From assembly GCA_016715895.1 (NCBI GenBank), contig JADJXH010000004.1, positions 124,001 through 188,000 of the forward strand: 64,000 bases of DNA, read 5' to 3'. Under the pieces are notes generated by a model. That model was not told the DNA's origin. It did no database searches and worked only from the letters and a program-made list of their open reading frames with translations. This DNA is from Flavobacteriales bacterium (GTDB taxonomy: Bacteria; Bacteroidota; Bacteroidia; Flavobacteriales_F; PHOS-HE28). Both the position numbers and the translations under genes were made by a program. Below, piece by piece: positions 28,301 through 33,707 of this stretch (positions within the stretch are counted from its first letter, which is position 1; every line of letters starts with the position of its first letter).

Positions 28301-29090
28301 TCACGGTCATGGTGCCCGTGGTGGCGTTGAGCTGCACGGCACCGGCGCCGCCGCCGTTGCGCACGGGCTGAAGGGCGCTGTAACCGGCCGCATAGTTGAG
28401 GTTGTTGCCGTTCGCGCCCCGCGCCGCGATCAGCTCGTAGGTCAGCAGGTCACCGTCGGGATCCACTGCGCCGGGATTGTAGCTCACGCTCTGGCCGAGG
28501 CAGTAGAACGGTGTGGGGTTGGTGAGGAAGTCGGCCGAGTTGTTGCACGGCGTCACCGTGTTGTTCAGCGTGGCGTCCAGGTAGAGGTCCTGGTTGCCGG
28601 GGTTCTGCAGGGAGGTGACCGCATTGTTGCGGCAGCACAGCGACCAGCTGAACACCCAATCGGTGCCACAGCCCGCCCAGGCGTTGAGGTTCACCAGCCG
28701 GGTGTAGGTGTACTTCTCCACACCGTACACGCCACCGGGGTTCAGGCATCGGTCCGTCTCGCTGGCGCAGATCGGCGTGATCACCTGTACCCCCTGGAAG
28801 GTGAAGCACTGGTTGAAGTTGGCCCCGCACTGGGTGCTGCGCACGTTGAAGCTCAGGCCGTTGTTGCAGTTGGTGGGTGCCGCCACCCCGTTGCAGTCGC
28901 GATAGAAGTCGAGCGTCACCAGGTACTGGTTCGGCGCCACACAGGTGTAGCTGATCTCCCCGCCCATCGCATGGGTGGCACGGGCCTCATGGCCCCAGCC
29001 CAGGGCGGCCACGAGAGCCAGGGGGGCCAGAGAGCGACGGAGAAGGGACGGTACGCGCGATGCGAAGGGGGAGCGTCGGGTTCGGGTCAT
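19335..29090 (-). CDS. Giant SprB-like surface adhesin with about 31 repeats and a T9SS type B (gliding-associated) CTD
   Basis: 3251 residues. A signal peptide (about 1-39) is followed by a cysteine-containing N-terminal module starting THAMGGEISYTC, seen in other Bacteroidota giant surface proteins. About 31 immunoglobulin/PKD-like repeats of some 85-90 residues each then run from about 415 to 3150, each opening with AGPDQELCTP or a variant. A type B sorting domain closes the protein (VPDAFSPNGDGVNDTYV, then FNRWGAKV and GYIYIRR). The two cysteines per repeat are regularly placed and may form disulfides. It is followed immediately by its SprF-like partner. Such proteins mediate gliding, adhesion or biofilm formation in relatives, but motility cannot be concluded from this gene alone. 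Confidence 0.93.
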   Translation of the reverse strand: MTRTRRSPFASRVPSLLRRSLAPLALVAALGWGHEARATHAMGGEISYTCVAPNQYLVTLDFYRDCNGVAAPTNCNNGLSFNVRSTQCGANFNQCFTFQGVQVITPICASETDRCLNPGGVYGVEKYTYTRLVNLNAWAGCGTDWVFSWSLCCRNNAVTSLQNPGNQDLYLDATLNNTVTPCNNSADFLTNPTPFYCLGQSVSYNPGAVDPDGDLLTYELIAARGANGNNLNYAAGYSALQPVRNGGGAGAVQLNATTGTMTVIPNQLQVAVVTYRVREFRNGVQIGTVTRDVQVVVRPCAGNTAPTASGINGSANFTTSVCAGVPITFTVNSNDANAGQTVQMNWNSGIPGATFTTAGLPFPVGTFNWTPTVADLGTNNFTVTVTDDACPLIGTNDFGYSVIVTPPFTAANAGPDQQVCGGSATLAGALPYSQVTGTWTVVSGSGVFADANSPTSAVSGLSQGANVFQWSVDYGTCGIATDQVTITSFNPGQAAANAGPDQALCLPANSTTLAANTAASPAVGTWTLVSGTGTVANPNSPTSTVSGLSVGANTFRWTINNGPCGAPTTDQVTIFVYNNAQPAANAGPDQQLCTPTTSTTLAGNAVIFPATGAWTVVQGSGVFANANSPTSGVSGLSIGVNRFRWTISNGPCAPPSTQDEVTVTVFDQNSPSANAGPDLTLCSPPNSITLTGNAPIAPATGTWTLVSGQGTISTPNAPTTLVTNLGLGVNIFQWTLNNGPCVNGVTQDQVSVTVFSSASPSANAGPDQEICSSTNSTQLAGSTPIAPALGTWTLVSGSGTITSPNSPTSQVTNLGIGNNVFRWTVNNGPCANGLTNDEVTIRVFDANAPVANAGPNQSICSSTGSVSLAGNTPTFPATGVWTLVSGSGNIVSPGNPTSIVTGLGLGANVFQWTVDNGACQNPISSDQVTITVFDANQANANAGADQALCGATSATLAGNAVTAPGTGTWTLVSGSGSISTPGNPASAVTGLAVGNNVFQWTVNNGACGAPTSDQVTIAVFDPSMPAANAGPDQQLCTPITSTTLNGSAVIFPGTGTWTLVSGSGTISSPNSASTGITGLGVGVNVFRWTVSNGPCAGTSFDEVTITLFDSATPVANAGPDQQICIPTFPSQVNLAGSAVIPPAVGTWTLVSGTGTIADPNDPNTLVTGLAVGINVFRWTVSNGVCANGLTNDQMTVFVFDAANPVADAGPDQDLCTPITTTVLSGSALIVPATGTWTLVSGSGTIVDPGDPNSQVTGLGLGPNVFQWTVSNGNCANPITSDQVTINLFNGNAQPAEAGPDQTICSTTTSISMSANTPTGLATGSWSVVQGTATFADATDPGTSVSGLSIGINELEWSIDNGACGVSTDALTVLVYDEDQANADAGPDQSICIPDVPNQVTLAGNAITFPATGTWTLVSGSGSILDPNDPLTVVTGLGVGVNVFQWTIDNGPCANGITTDQVSITVFDGGNAAADAGPDQELCTPTSTTTMAGSTVVFPAVGTWTVVSGTATIVSVNDPNTQVTGLGVGETVLRWTVDNGVCGTPSFDEVSLFVFDANNPVANAGPDQELCILTTLTVVNGSAVTFPATGTWAVVSGSGTFDDQNAPFTNLTGYSVGTNVYTWTVSNGPCANGLTVDTLRVVVYDNTNPIANAGPDQEYCTPDDAAVLDGSELLPPATGVWTLIAGSGTLADPTDPNTTVDNLTVGINTFRWSVDNGPCINGNTNDQMNILVFDANNPPADAGPDQELCTPNTSTTMAGSALITPATGTWTLVSGGGTIVTPGSPTTAITDLPVGENVFRWTVDNGPCSNPITFDEVSLFVFDENNPVANAGPDQQLCTPNVNATLAGSALTFPATGTWTLIAGSGTINDPGDPDAVVSGLGVGENVLVWTVSNGPCTNPITTDTVSIFLFDANNANADAGPDQELCTPTSTTTLAGNAPIFPAIGTWTVVSGSAIIDDPNDPTSGVSGLGVGETVLQWTVDNGPCANGSTSDVVSLFVFDDANPVADAGGDLELCAPDNAVTLSGSAVTFPATGTWTVVSGTATVVSPNDPNSVVTDLVVGETILEWTVDNGPCANGITTDQVSIQVFDPQSASADAGPDQDLCTPTTAATLAGSTTIFPSVGTWTVLAGAGSFADANDPATTVSGLIVGENVLVWTVDNGPCANGVTSDTLSIFLYDANNPVADAGADQQLCTPDTTTTLAGSAVIFPATGLWTLVSGTGTIVDPTDPNSAVTGLTVGENVFLWTVTNGPCANPVTSDAVSIFIFDDSNPDANAGADQDLCTPITSATLSGSAVTFPATGQWTLVNGQGTITDPSDPNTTVTGLGIGLNEFAWTVDNGPCANGITADNVVINLFDENAPPADAGPDQELCAPASSTFLQGNTAVGVAIGTWTLVQGTGVFADANDPLTEVTGLTIGENIFQWTIDNSVCGISDDLVSIFVFDPNNPPADAGPDQELCVPTDSTLLAGNTPIFPATGTWSVIAGTGVFADANDPGTLVSTLSIGVNTFRWTVDNGPCANPITFDEVTVILYSDSTSAADAGPDQEVCLPLTSTVMAAAPPQAPATGSWTLIGGAGTIVDPASPTSAITDLTVGISTFVWTLDNGPCPQNGIMSDTIQIYVYDPTAPTADAGPDQELCTPQVNTMMQGNIPAFPGEGTWSLLSGSGTIVEPNNPFSMITGMAVGENVFVWQIYNGQCGFGPPSTDTVSVFIFDENQPPAQTGPDQELCTPTTGAVLTANDPIFPATGQWTVLQGGGTLADASDPNTAVFNLSIGDNVFVWTIDNGPCPNAVTTDTMQVTLFDENSPSADAGPDQEICIPTFPNTVTMAATDPTYPATGQWTLVSGTGTITDPTSATTTITDLQVGVSVFEWTVSNGPCPNGTTTDQVTISVFDASQDAADAGPDQELCTPTSSTTLAGNALIFPATGSWTVLSGSGTVTDPASPTSSITGLTPGTTTLVWTIDNGPCTPGITTDTVLIQVFDNTAAAALAGDDQSFCSPAPNTTMFASSPVAPAVGLWTLISGTGTLADPTSPFTAVTDLGLGETVFEWTIDNGACGSTSDQMSFFVYNSALAAADAGEDQEFCQHQFTGTALDAEPVFDALATGAWSVVSGTATLSDPADPAAFASGLALGNTWFVWTVNNGVCGTTSDSVLVRLKDCLTVIVPDAFSPNGDGVNDTYVVHNLESYPDNSLQVFNRWGAKVLDRSPYTNDWNGRSENSLNWGEELPESTYYFILDLGNGEEPFTGYIYIRR
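19640..27870. repeat. Coding tandem repeat array of the adhesin
   Basis: Roughly 31 repeats averaging 265 bp, recognisable by the codons for GPDQ(E/Q)LC and for WTVDNGPC. Repeats in the middle are more alike than those at the ends, and the first repeats after the N-terminal module are the most divergent. Such arrays commonly change copy number and are hard to assemble. Confidence 0.85.
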
Positions 29091-29362
29091 GGACCAGCCT
29101 GTTGTGGCCCTTCCGGGAGCGCGACGGCGGGATGGCCGCTCAAGGGTCCGGCCCGGCCATCATTCCGCACCGCGCCTGCCTGCCTTCGATGCCGGATCCA
29201 TGGCATGCACTACGCCCATGCTCCCATCAGGTGCCGGGCAAACGTAGCCGGGCCCCGGCCGCAGGGCCGATGCGTGGCTTCCGCAGTTGTCAACACGGCG
29301 ATGTGCGGTGACCGGACCGCGCTCGACCCGGACACGCATCGCGGACGCGATGCCTCAGCAGC
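29091..29362. other. Intergenic region upstream of the adhesin operon
   Basis: 272 bp between the end of the 460-residue T9SS gene and the adhesin start. It should hold the promoter of the three-gene surface operon. I could not identify a convincing -33/-7 pair and see no hairpin with a T tract. Confidence 0.4.
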
Positions 29363-30745
29363 TCAGTGCTTCACGATGCGCTCCGTGGATCGCGTGCCGT
29401 CCAGATGTTCCAGCTCCAGGAGCCCGGGTCCCGGAGCGAGGTCCCGCACATCGATCGTCGCACGCGTCGACGAGGTGAAGGACCCCTGGTCGATCGCACG
29501 ACCTTGCGCATCGCGCAGCACCCACCCCTTCAGGCCCGCATCGGGGGAGGCCTCGATGAAGAGCACCTCGTCGGCCGGAACGGGATGCACGCGCACCGCG
29601 CGCTTGTCCACGCGCGCGAGGCCCACATTGCCCCCCGACAGCTCCACATCATCCACCCAGAGCACGGACCCGGGCAGCGTACCGGAGAACACGATCAACA
29701 GCAGCGTGTCCGGCATGGTAAGCACGGTGGCCGGTGCGGACAGCAGGGTCCATCCCGAGGTGGGACCGGCGACCTCCGCGAAGGCGGACCCCACGGGAGC
29801 ACCACCGCTCAGGAAGTACGCGGCGATCCGTGCCGTGTCCGGACCTGCTGGCTGGTACTGCACCCACGCGTTCATCGTTCCTGGCATGTCGCTGTAAGGC
29901 ACGCCACCGTTCACGCCGAACGGGGTCAATGCGCCGTTGGTGAGGATGCCGGGAATGGTGTCGTTGCCCACGCCCAAGGTGGTGACACGCGCGGACAGGG
30001 CACCGCTGTGGGCCTGTGTGGACGGGGTCACGGAGCTGAGCTGGAACGGTGCGAGCAGGGGGTTGAACGAGCTCCAACCGTCCGGATCCTCGCTGGTCAC
30101 CTCATCCCAAAGCTCGAATTCATGGTTGGGCAGCACATCCGGCGTGGGGGTGATGAACGAGGTGAGACGCACGGCGTCCACTTCGATCCACGACCCATCG
30201 GCGATGCCCGACGGTGCGAAGGGGTTCGAACTGGCGAAGGCCACCACCACACTGTCCGGCGCGATGGGAACGCCCTGGTTCACGGGAAGATCGAACGTGG
30301 TCCAGGTGGATTGCGACCCGCCGATGGTGTGCACGTCCAGGACGGCGAGCACCCCGAAGCTCCAGATGCCCACCAGCACGACGGCCGAATCCCCGGGCTG
30401 CAGGTCGTACCGATAGTAGCCCTCGATGGCATCGATCGCGGTGGTGAAGGGCACGCCGGCCACGGGCAGGTCATTGTCGATGTTCCCGAGCAGCGCGAAC
30501 CCGAACACGGTGTCCGGTCCCTGCACCACGGTCTCCATCCGCACGCCGTAGGTCCCGGACGCGCCGGCCACGCGGGAGGTGTTGTTGAGCCCGGGCGCCT
30601 CGGAATTGCTCGTGCGCCAATCACTCGCCTGTTCGAAGAGCACCGTGGTGCTCCACGTCTCGAATCCACCATTGGTGATGGCCTGACCCACCGCGAAGCG
30701 GGGGATGAGAAGAACAAGGGCGGGAACGAGGATGCGCGGTGACAT
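29363..30745 (-). CDS. Secreted T9SS type A protein with two jelly-roll-like modules
   Basis: 460 residues from MSPRILVPALVLLIPRFAVG (ATG at 30745), a typical signal peptide. Two similar beta-sandwich modules follow, each opening with an NGGFETW or NHEFELWDE block and ending in a DAVRL or WVDDVEL block. They recall carbohydrate-binding or PCMD-like domains. A type A CTD closes the protein (VRVHPVPADEVLF, then LAPGPGLLELEH). Predicted to be exported by T9SS and possibly glycan-binding. The next gene upstream encodes another T9SS protein on the same strand, 46 bases away. Confidence 0.8.
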   Translation of the reverse strand: MSPRILVPALVLLIPRFAVGQAITNGGFETWSTTVLFEQASDWRTSNSEAPGLNNTSRVAGASGTYGVRMETVVQGPDTVFGFALLGNIDNDLPVAGVPFTTAIDAIEGYYRYDLQPGDSAVVLVGIWSFGVLAVLDVHTIGGSQSTWTTFDLPVNQGVPIAPDSVVVAFASSNPFAPSGIADGSWIEVDAVRLTSFITPTPDVLPNHEFELWDEVTSEDPDGWSSFNPLLAPFQLSSVTPSTQAHSGALSARVTTLGVGNDTIPGILTNGALTPFGVNGGVPYSDMPGTMNAWVQYQPAGPDTARIAAYFLSGGAPVGSAFAEVAGPTSGWTLLSAPATVLTMPDTLLLIVFSGTLPGSVLWVDDVELSGGNVGLARVDKRAVRVHPVPADEVLFIEASPDAGLKGWVLRDAQGRAIDQGSFTSSTRATIDVRDLAPGPGLLELEHLDGTRSTERIVKH

Positions 30746-30791
30746 GGTCCGGATGTTGATGCGCGAAGCTAACCGCCCCCCCGGATCGGGC

Positions 30792-31766
30792 TCACTCGCG
30801 GACGAATCGCGCCGTGCGCTGCACGAAGGTGACAGGGTCGGTGTATCGGACCAGGTAGAGACCCGGCGCCAGGAAACCCACCGGGACCGAAGCGCCGGCA
30901 AGCCGCCCGCTGCTGATGCGCTCACCCGCCGGTGTCAGGATCTCCAGGAGTCCTCCGGGCTCCGCACCCTCCAGCGAGAACCGCTCGCGAACAGGGTTCG
31001 GATGCACCATCAGCGTTCGTTCCCGTTCGCGGGTCACGGCCACGGTCGGTCCCAAGGTGGTGGTGCCATCCCTGTCCACCTGCCGAAGCCTGTAGTAGCT
31101 CACCCCGGGAAGGGGTCGCTCATCCGCCACGGCGTACACCTGCTCGTGCTGGCTGTTCCCCGCACCCGGCATCTTCAGAAGTTCGGTGTAGGCATCACCG
31201 TCCGCCGACCGGTCGATGACGAAGTGATCGTTATCCTGTTCGGTGGCCGTGCTCCAACGCAACCGGACCGACCCATCGTCGGGTTCCGCGGTGAAGGTGA
31301 GCAGTTCCACCGGCAGCGGACTGAACCCGCACAGGATCTCCTGCGAGGCGATGCCGGGGCCATGGATCTCAATGCGCACGGTCGTGCACCCGAGCGAAGC
31401 AGGGGTCGCCGTGGCGCAATTGGTCATGGCCGTCCAGTCGTTCGAGGAGAGCACCGAACCGGATCCCCCGTTGTTCGGCAGGTCGAAGAAGATGCTCGTG
31501 CTGCCGCAGGTCACGCGGCCCTGAAGGGTCCACAGCGACGACGGGATGTTGGAACCGGAAAAGGTGATCGTGTACCCCATGCGCACCCGGTAGTTGTACC
31601 CGCCCGGGCAGCTCATCGAGGCGGGTACGATGGCCTGTGGATACACGCTAAGGTGGACCGTGTACCCGTTCGCCGATGTCACCGAACATTGGGAAAAGGC
31701 CATGCCCGACAGGACCAGGGTGAGGGCTACCGTGATGAAGGTTCTTCGCAGGATCATACCGGCCAT
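30792..31766 (-). CDS. Secreted T9SS type A protein
   Basis: 324 residues from the ATG at 31766 (MAGMILRRTFITVALTLVLS), or 321 from 31757; both retain the signal peptide. The middle region is beta-rich and contains several cysteines (CSVTSANGYTVHLSVY, CGSTSIFF, CATATPASLGC). A fibronectin-III-like block follows (VELLTFTAEPDDGSVRLRWS), as is common just before type A signals. The CTD reads LMVHPNPVRERFSL, then FLAPGLYLVRY. Exported surface or secreted protein of unknown activity. Probably co-transcribed with the gene at 29363-30745. Confidence 0.8.
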   Translation of the reverse strand: MAGMILRRTFITVALTLVLSGMAFSQCSVTSANGYTVHLSVYPQAIVPASMSCPGGYNYRVRMGYTITFSGSNIPSSLWTLQGRVTCGSTSIFFDLPNNGGSGSVLSSNDWTAMTNCATATPASLGCTTVRIEIHGPGIASQEILCGFSPLPVELLTFTAEPDDGSVRLRWSTATEQDNDHFVIDRSADGDAYTELLKMPGAGNSQHEQVYAVADERPLPGVSYYRLRQVDRDGTTTLGPTVAVTRERERTLMVHPNPVRERFSLEGAEPGGLLEILTPAGERISSGRLAGASVPVGFLAPGLYLVRYTDPVTFVQRTARFVRE

Positions 31767-31838
31767 GGTGCGCTTCGGATGAGGGCGTTCTACGCGTTCG
31801 CCGGCGGACAGGTTCACGCCGGAACGCACCTTTGTTCG

Positions 31839-32381
31839 ATGACCTCCATCATCCTGTGGTCCATCCTGGCGGTCGCGCTGGCCTCCACGGGCCTGGCCCT
31901 GCTCATCGTCGGCTATCGACGCCGTGCGGCCCGGCTGCTGATACCCGGGGTGCTGTCCCTGATGGCCTCGACGGTGTGTGCCGGCGTGGTGGTCGTGAAG
32001 GCCGCGCAGCGCGCGGTGCATCATGCGCAGGATGCGCTCGCACCGCGACCCGGAGCCGAGATCTACGCCGCGCTTTTCGGCAAGCCCGGATCGTGTGTGC
32101 AGGTCATCGATGCCCAGGACCAGATCATCCCGAAGCTCGACCCGGTCATCCGCCTCCACGTGAACACCTGCCCCACCGAGGTGTGGCGCGTGCTGCGACA
32201 ATACAGGTACGAGCTGAAGGTGGAAGCCACGAACAAGGACACCAGAGACCGGTTCTCACCACGCACATTCGGCGACAGCGTGCTCACGTTCACCACCACC
32301 ATTGTGGAGGGGCGCAACTGGCGCACACTGATCATCGCGCGCGACAGCACGCGCATGATCGTGGTGGATGCGGCGGACTAG
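31839..32381 (+). CDS. Small membrane-anchored hypothetical protein
   Basis: 180 residues from MTSIILWSILAVALAS (ATG at 31839). Two hydrophobic helices (about 4-23 and 32-53) are followed by a soluble domain of 120 residues with one CPTEVWRVLRQYRYEL block. Two cysteines (in GSCVQVI and NTCPTEV) might pair. I do not recognise the family. Its stop codon overlaps the convergent stop of sucB within the palindrome CTAG at 32378-32381, leaving no room for a terminator between them. Confidence 0.65.
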   Translation: MTSIILWSILAVALASTGLALLIVGYRRRAARLLIPGVLSLMASTVCAGVVVVKAAQRAVHHAQDALAPRPGAEIYAALFGKPGSCVQVIDAQDQIIPKLDPVIRLHVNTCPTEVWRVLRQYRYELKVEATNKDTRDRFSPRTFGDSVLTFTTTIVEGRNWRTLIIARDSTRMIVVDAAD

Positions 32382-33658
32382 AGCCCCAACAACACCTCCC
32401 CCGGGTCCTTCCCGCCGAACACCAGCTTGTTCGGATCCTCGATCATCTCCTTCACCTTGTACAGGAAGCTCACGCTCTCCTTGCCATCGATGATGCGGTG
32501 ATCGTAGCTCAGCGCCACGTACATGATCGGGCGGATGACGACCTGACCGTTCACGGCCACCGGGCGCTCCACGATGTTGTGCATGCCCAGGATGGCGCTC
32601 TGCGGCGGATTGATGATGGGCGTGCTGAGCATGCTGCCGAACACGCCGCCATTGGTGATGGTGAAGGTGCCGCCGGTCATCTCGTCGATGCTCAGCTTGC
32701 CGTCGCGTGCCTTGACCGCGAGCTCCTTGATCTTCGCCTCGATCTCGGCCAGGCTCATGCGTTCGGCGTTGCGCACGATGGGAACCATCAGCCCCTTCGG
32801 ACTGCTCACCGCGATGCCGATGTCGGCGTAGTCGAAGGTGACGATCTCCTCGCCCTGGATCTGCCCGTTCACCGTGGGGAACAGACGAAGCGCCTCGGTC
32901 ACGGCCTTGGTGAAGAAGCTCATGAAGCCCAGGTTCACGCCCTTCTGCTCCTTGAACTTGTCCTTGTACCTGTCGCGCAGCGCCATCACCGCGCTCATGT
33001 CCACCTCGTTGAAGGTGGTGAGCATGGCGGTGGTGTTCTTCACGCTCACCAGGCGCTCGGCCACCTTCTTGCGCAGGGTGGTCATCTTGGCCCGGCTGTC
33101 GTTGCGCGTGCCGCCCCAGCCGTTCATCAGGGCGCTGCCGGCATCCACACCACCGGCGATGTAGGCTTCCACATCGCTCTTGGTGATGCGCCCGTTGGGA
33201 CCACTGCCCTTCACCTTGCTCGGGTCCACGCCTTTCTCGTCCAGCATGGCCTTGGCCACAGGGGTGGCGTATGCGGCGGGGGCAGGGGCAGCGCCTGCGC
33301 CGGGAGCTTCGGCGCGCGAGGCAGCAGCAGCGGCAGGAACAGGCTTCTTGGCCTCCTGCGCCTGCGCCTTGGCTTTATCATCCGCCGAAGCCTTGGCGGA
33401 GGTGGACTTCTCGGCCTTCACGCTGGTGTCGATCCGTGCCACCACATCGCCCACGTTCACCGTGGCATCCGCCTCGGCGATCAGTTCAATGCGGCCTTCG
33501 GCCTCGGCGCTCAGCTCCAACGTGGCCTTGTCGCTGTCGATCTCGGCGATCACCTGGTCCTTCTCCACCGTGTCGCCGCTCTTCACGAGCCATTGCGCGA
33601 TACGGACCTCACTGATGCTCTCTCCGGGGCTGGGGACCTTGATGTCTACGGTGGCCAT
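32378..33658 (-). CDS. sucB: Dihydrolipoyllysine succinyltransferase, E2 of the 2-oxoglutarate dehydrogenase complex
   Basis: 426 residues. An N-terminal lipoyl domain has the modified lysine K44 in SDKATLE. An alanine/proline linker is followed by the E3-binding domain (about 130-167; KVKGSGPNGRITKSD), then the catalytic acyltransferase domain with H387 and D391 in SYDHRIIDG. The enzyme transfers the succinyl group to coenzyme A in the citric acid cycle. It lies 49 bases downstream of the E1 gene on the same strand, forming a two-gene operon. There is one lipoyl domain, as is usual for this enzyme. No anomalies. Confidence 0.97.
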   Translation of the reverse strand: MATVDIKVPSPGESISEVRIAQWLVKSGDTVEKDQVIAEIDSDKATLELSAEAEGRIELIAEADATVNVGDVVARIDTSVKAEKSTSAKASADDKAKAQAQEAKKPVPAAAAASRAEAPGAGAAPAPAAYATPVAKAMLDEKGVDPSKVKGSGPNGRITKSDVEAYIAGGVDAGSALMNGWGGTRNDSRAKMTTLRKKVAERLVSVKNTTAMLTTFNEVDMSAVMALRDRYKDKFKEQKGVNLGFMSFFTKAVTEALRLFPTVNGQIQGEEIVTFDYADIGIAVSSPKGLMVPIVRNAERMSLAEIEAKIKELAVKARDGKLSIDEMTGGTFTITNGGVFGSMLSTPIINPPQSAILGMHNIVERPVAVNGQVVIRPIMYVALSYDHRIIDGKESVSFLYKVKEMIEDPNKLVFGGKDPGEVLLGL

Positions 33659-33707
33659 TGGCGGGATGGGGGAATGCGATGCTTGTTACTTGACCCTTGA
33701 CACGTGC

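Noticed and set aside
26964..29897. Plus-strand 977-codon open frame antisense to the adhesin
   Set aside because: It mirrors the repeats of the minus-strand gene, is His/Arg/Gly-rich, runs past both ends of the real gene and has no domain or signal. It is a GC-rich shadow.
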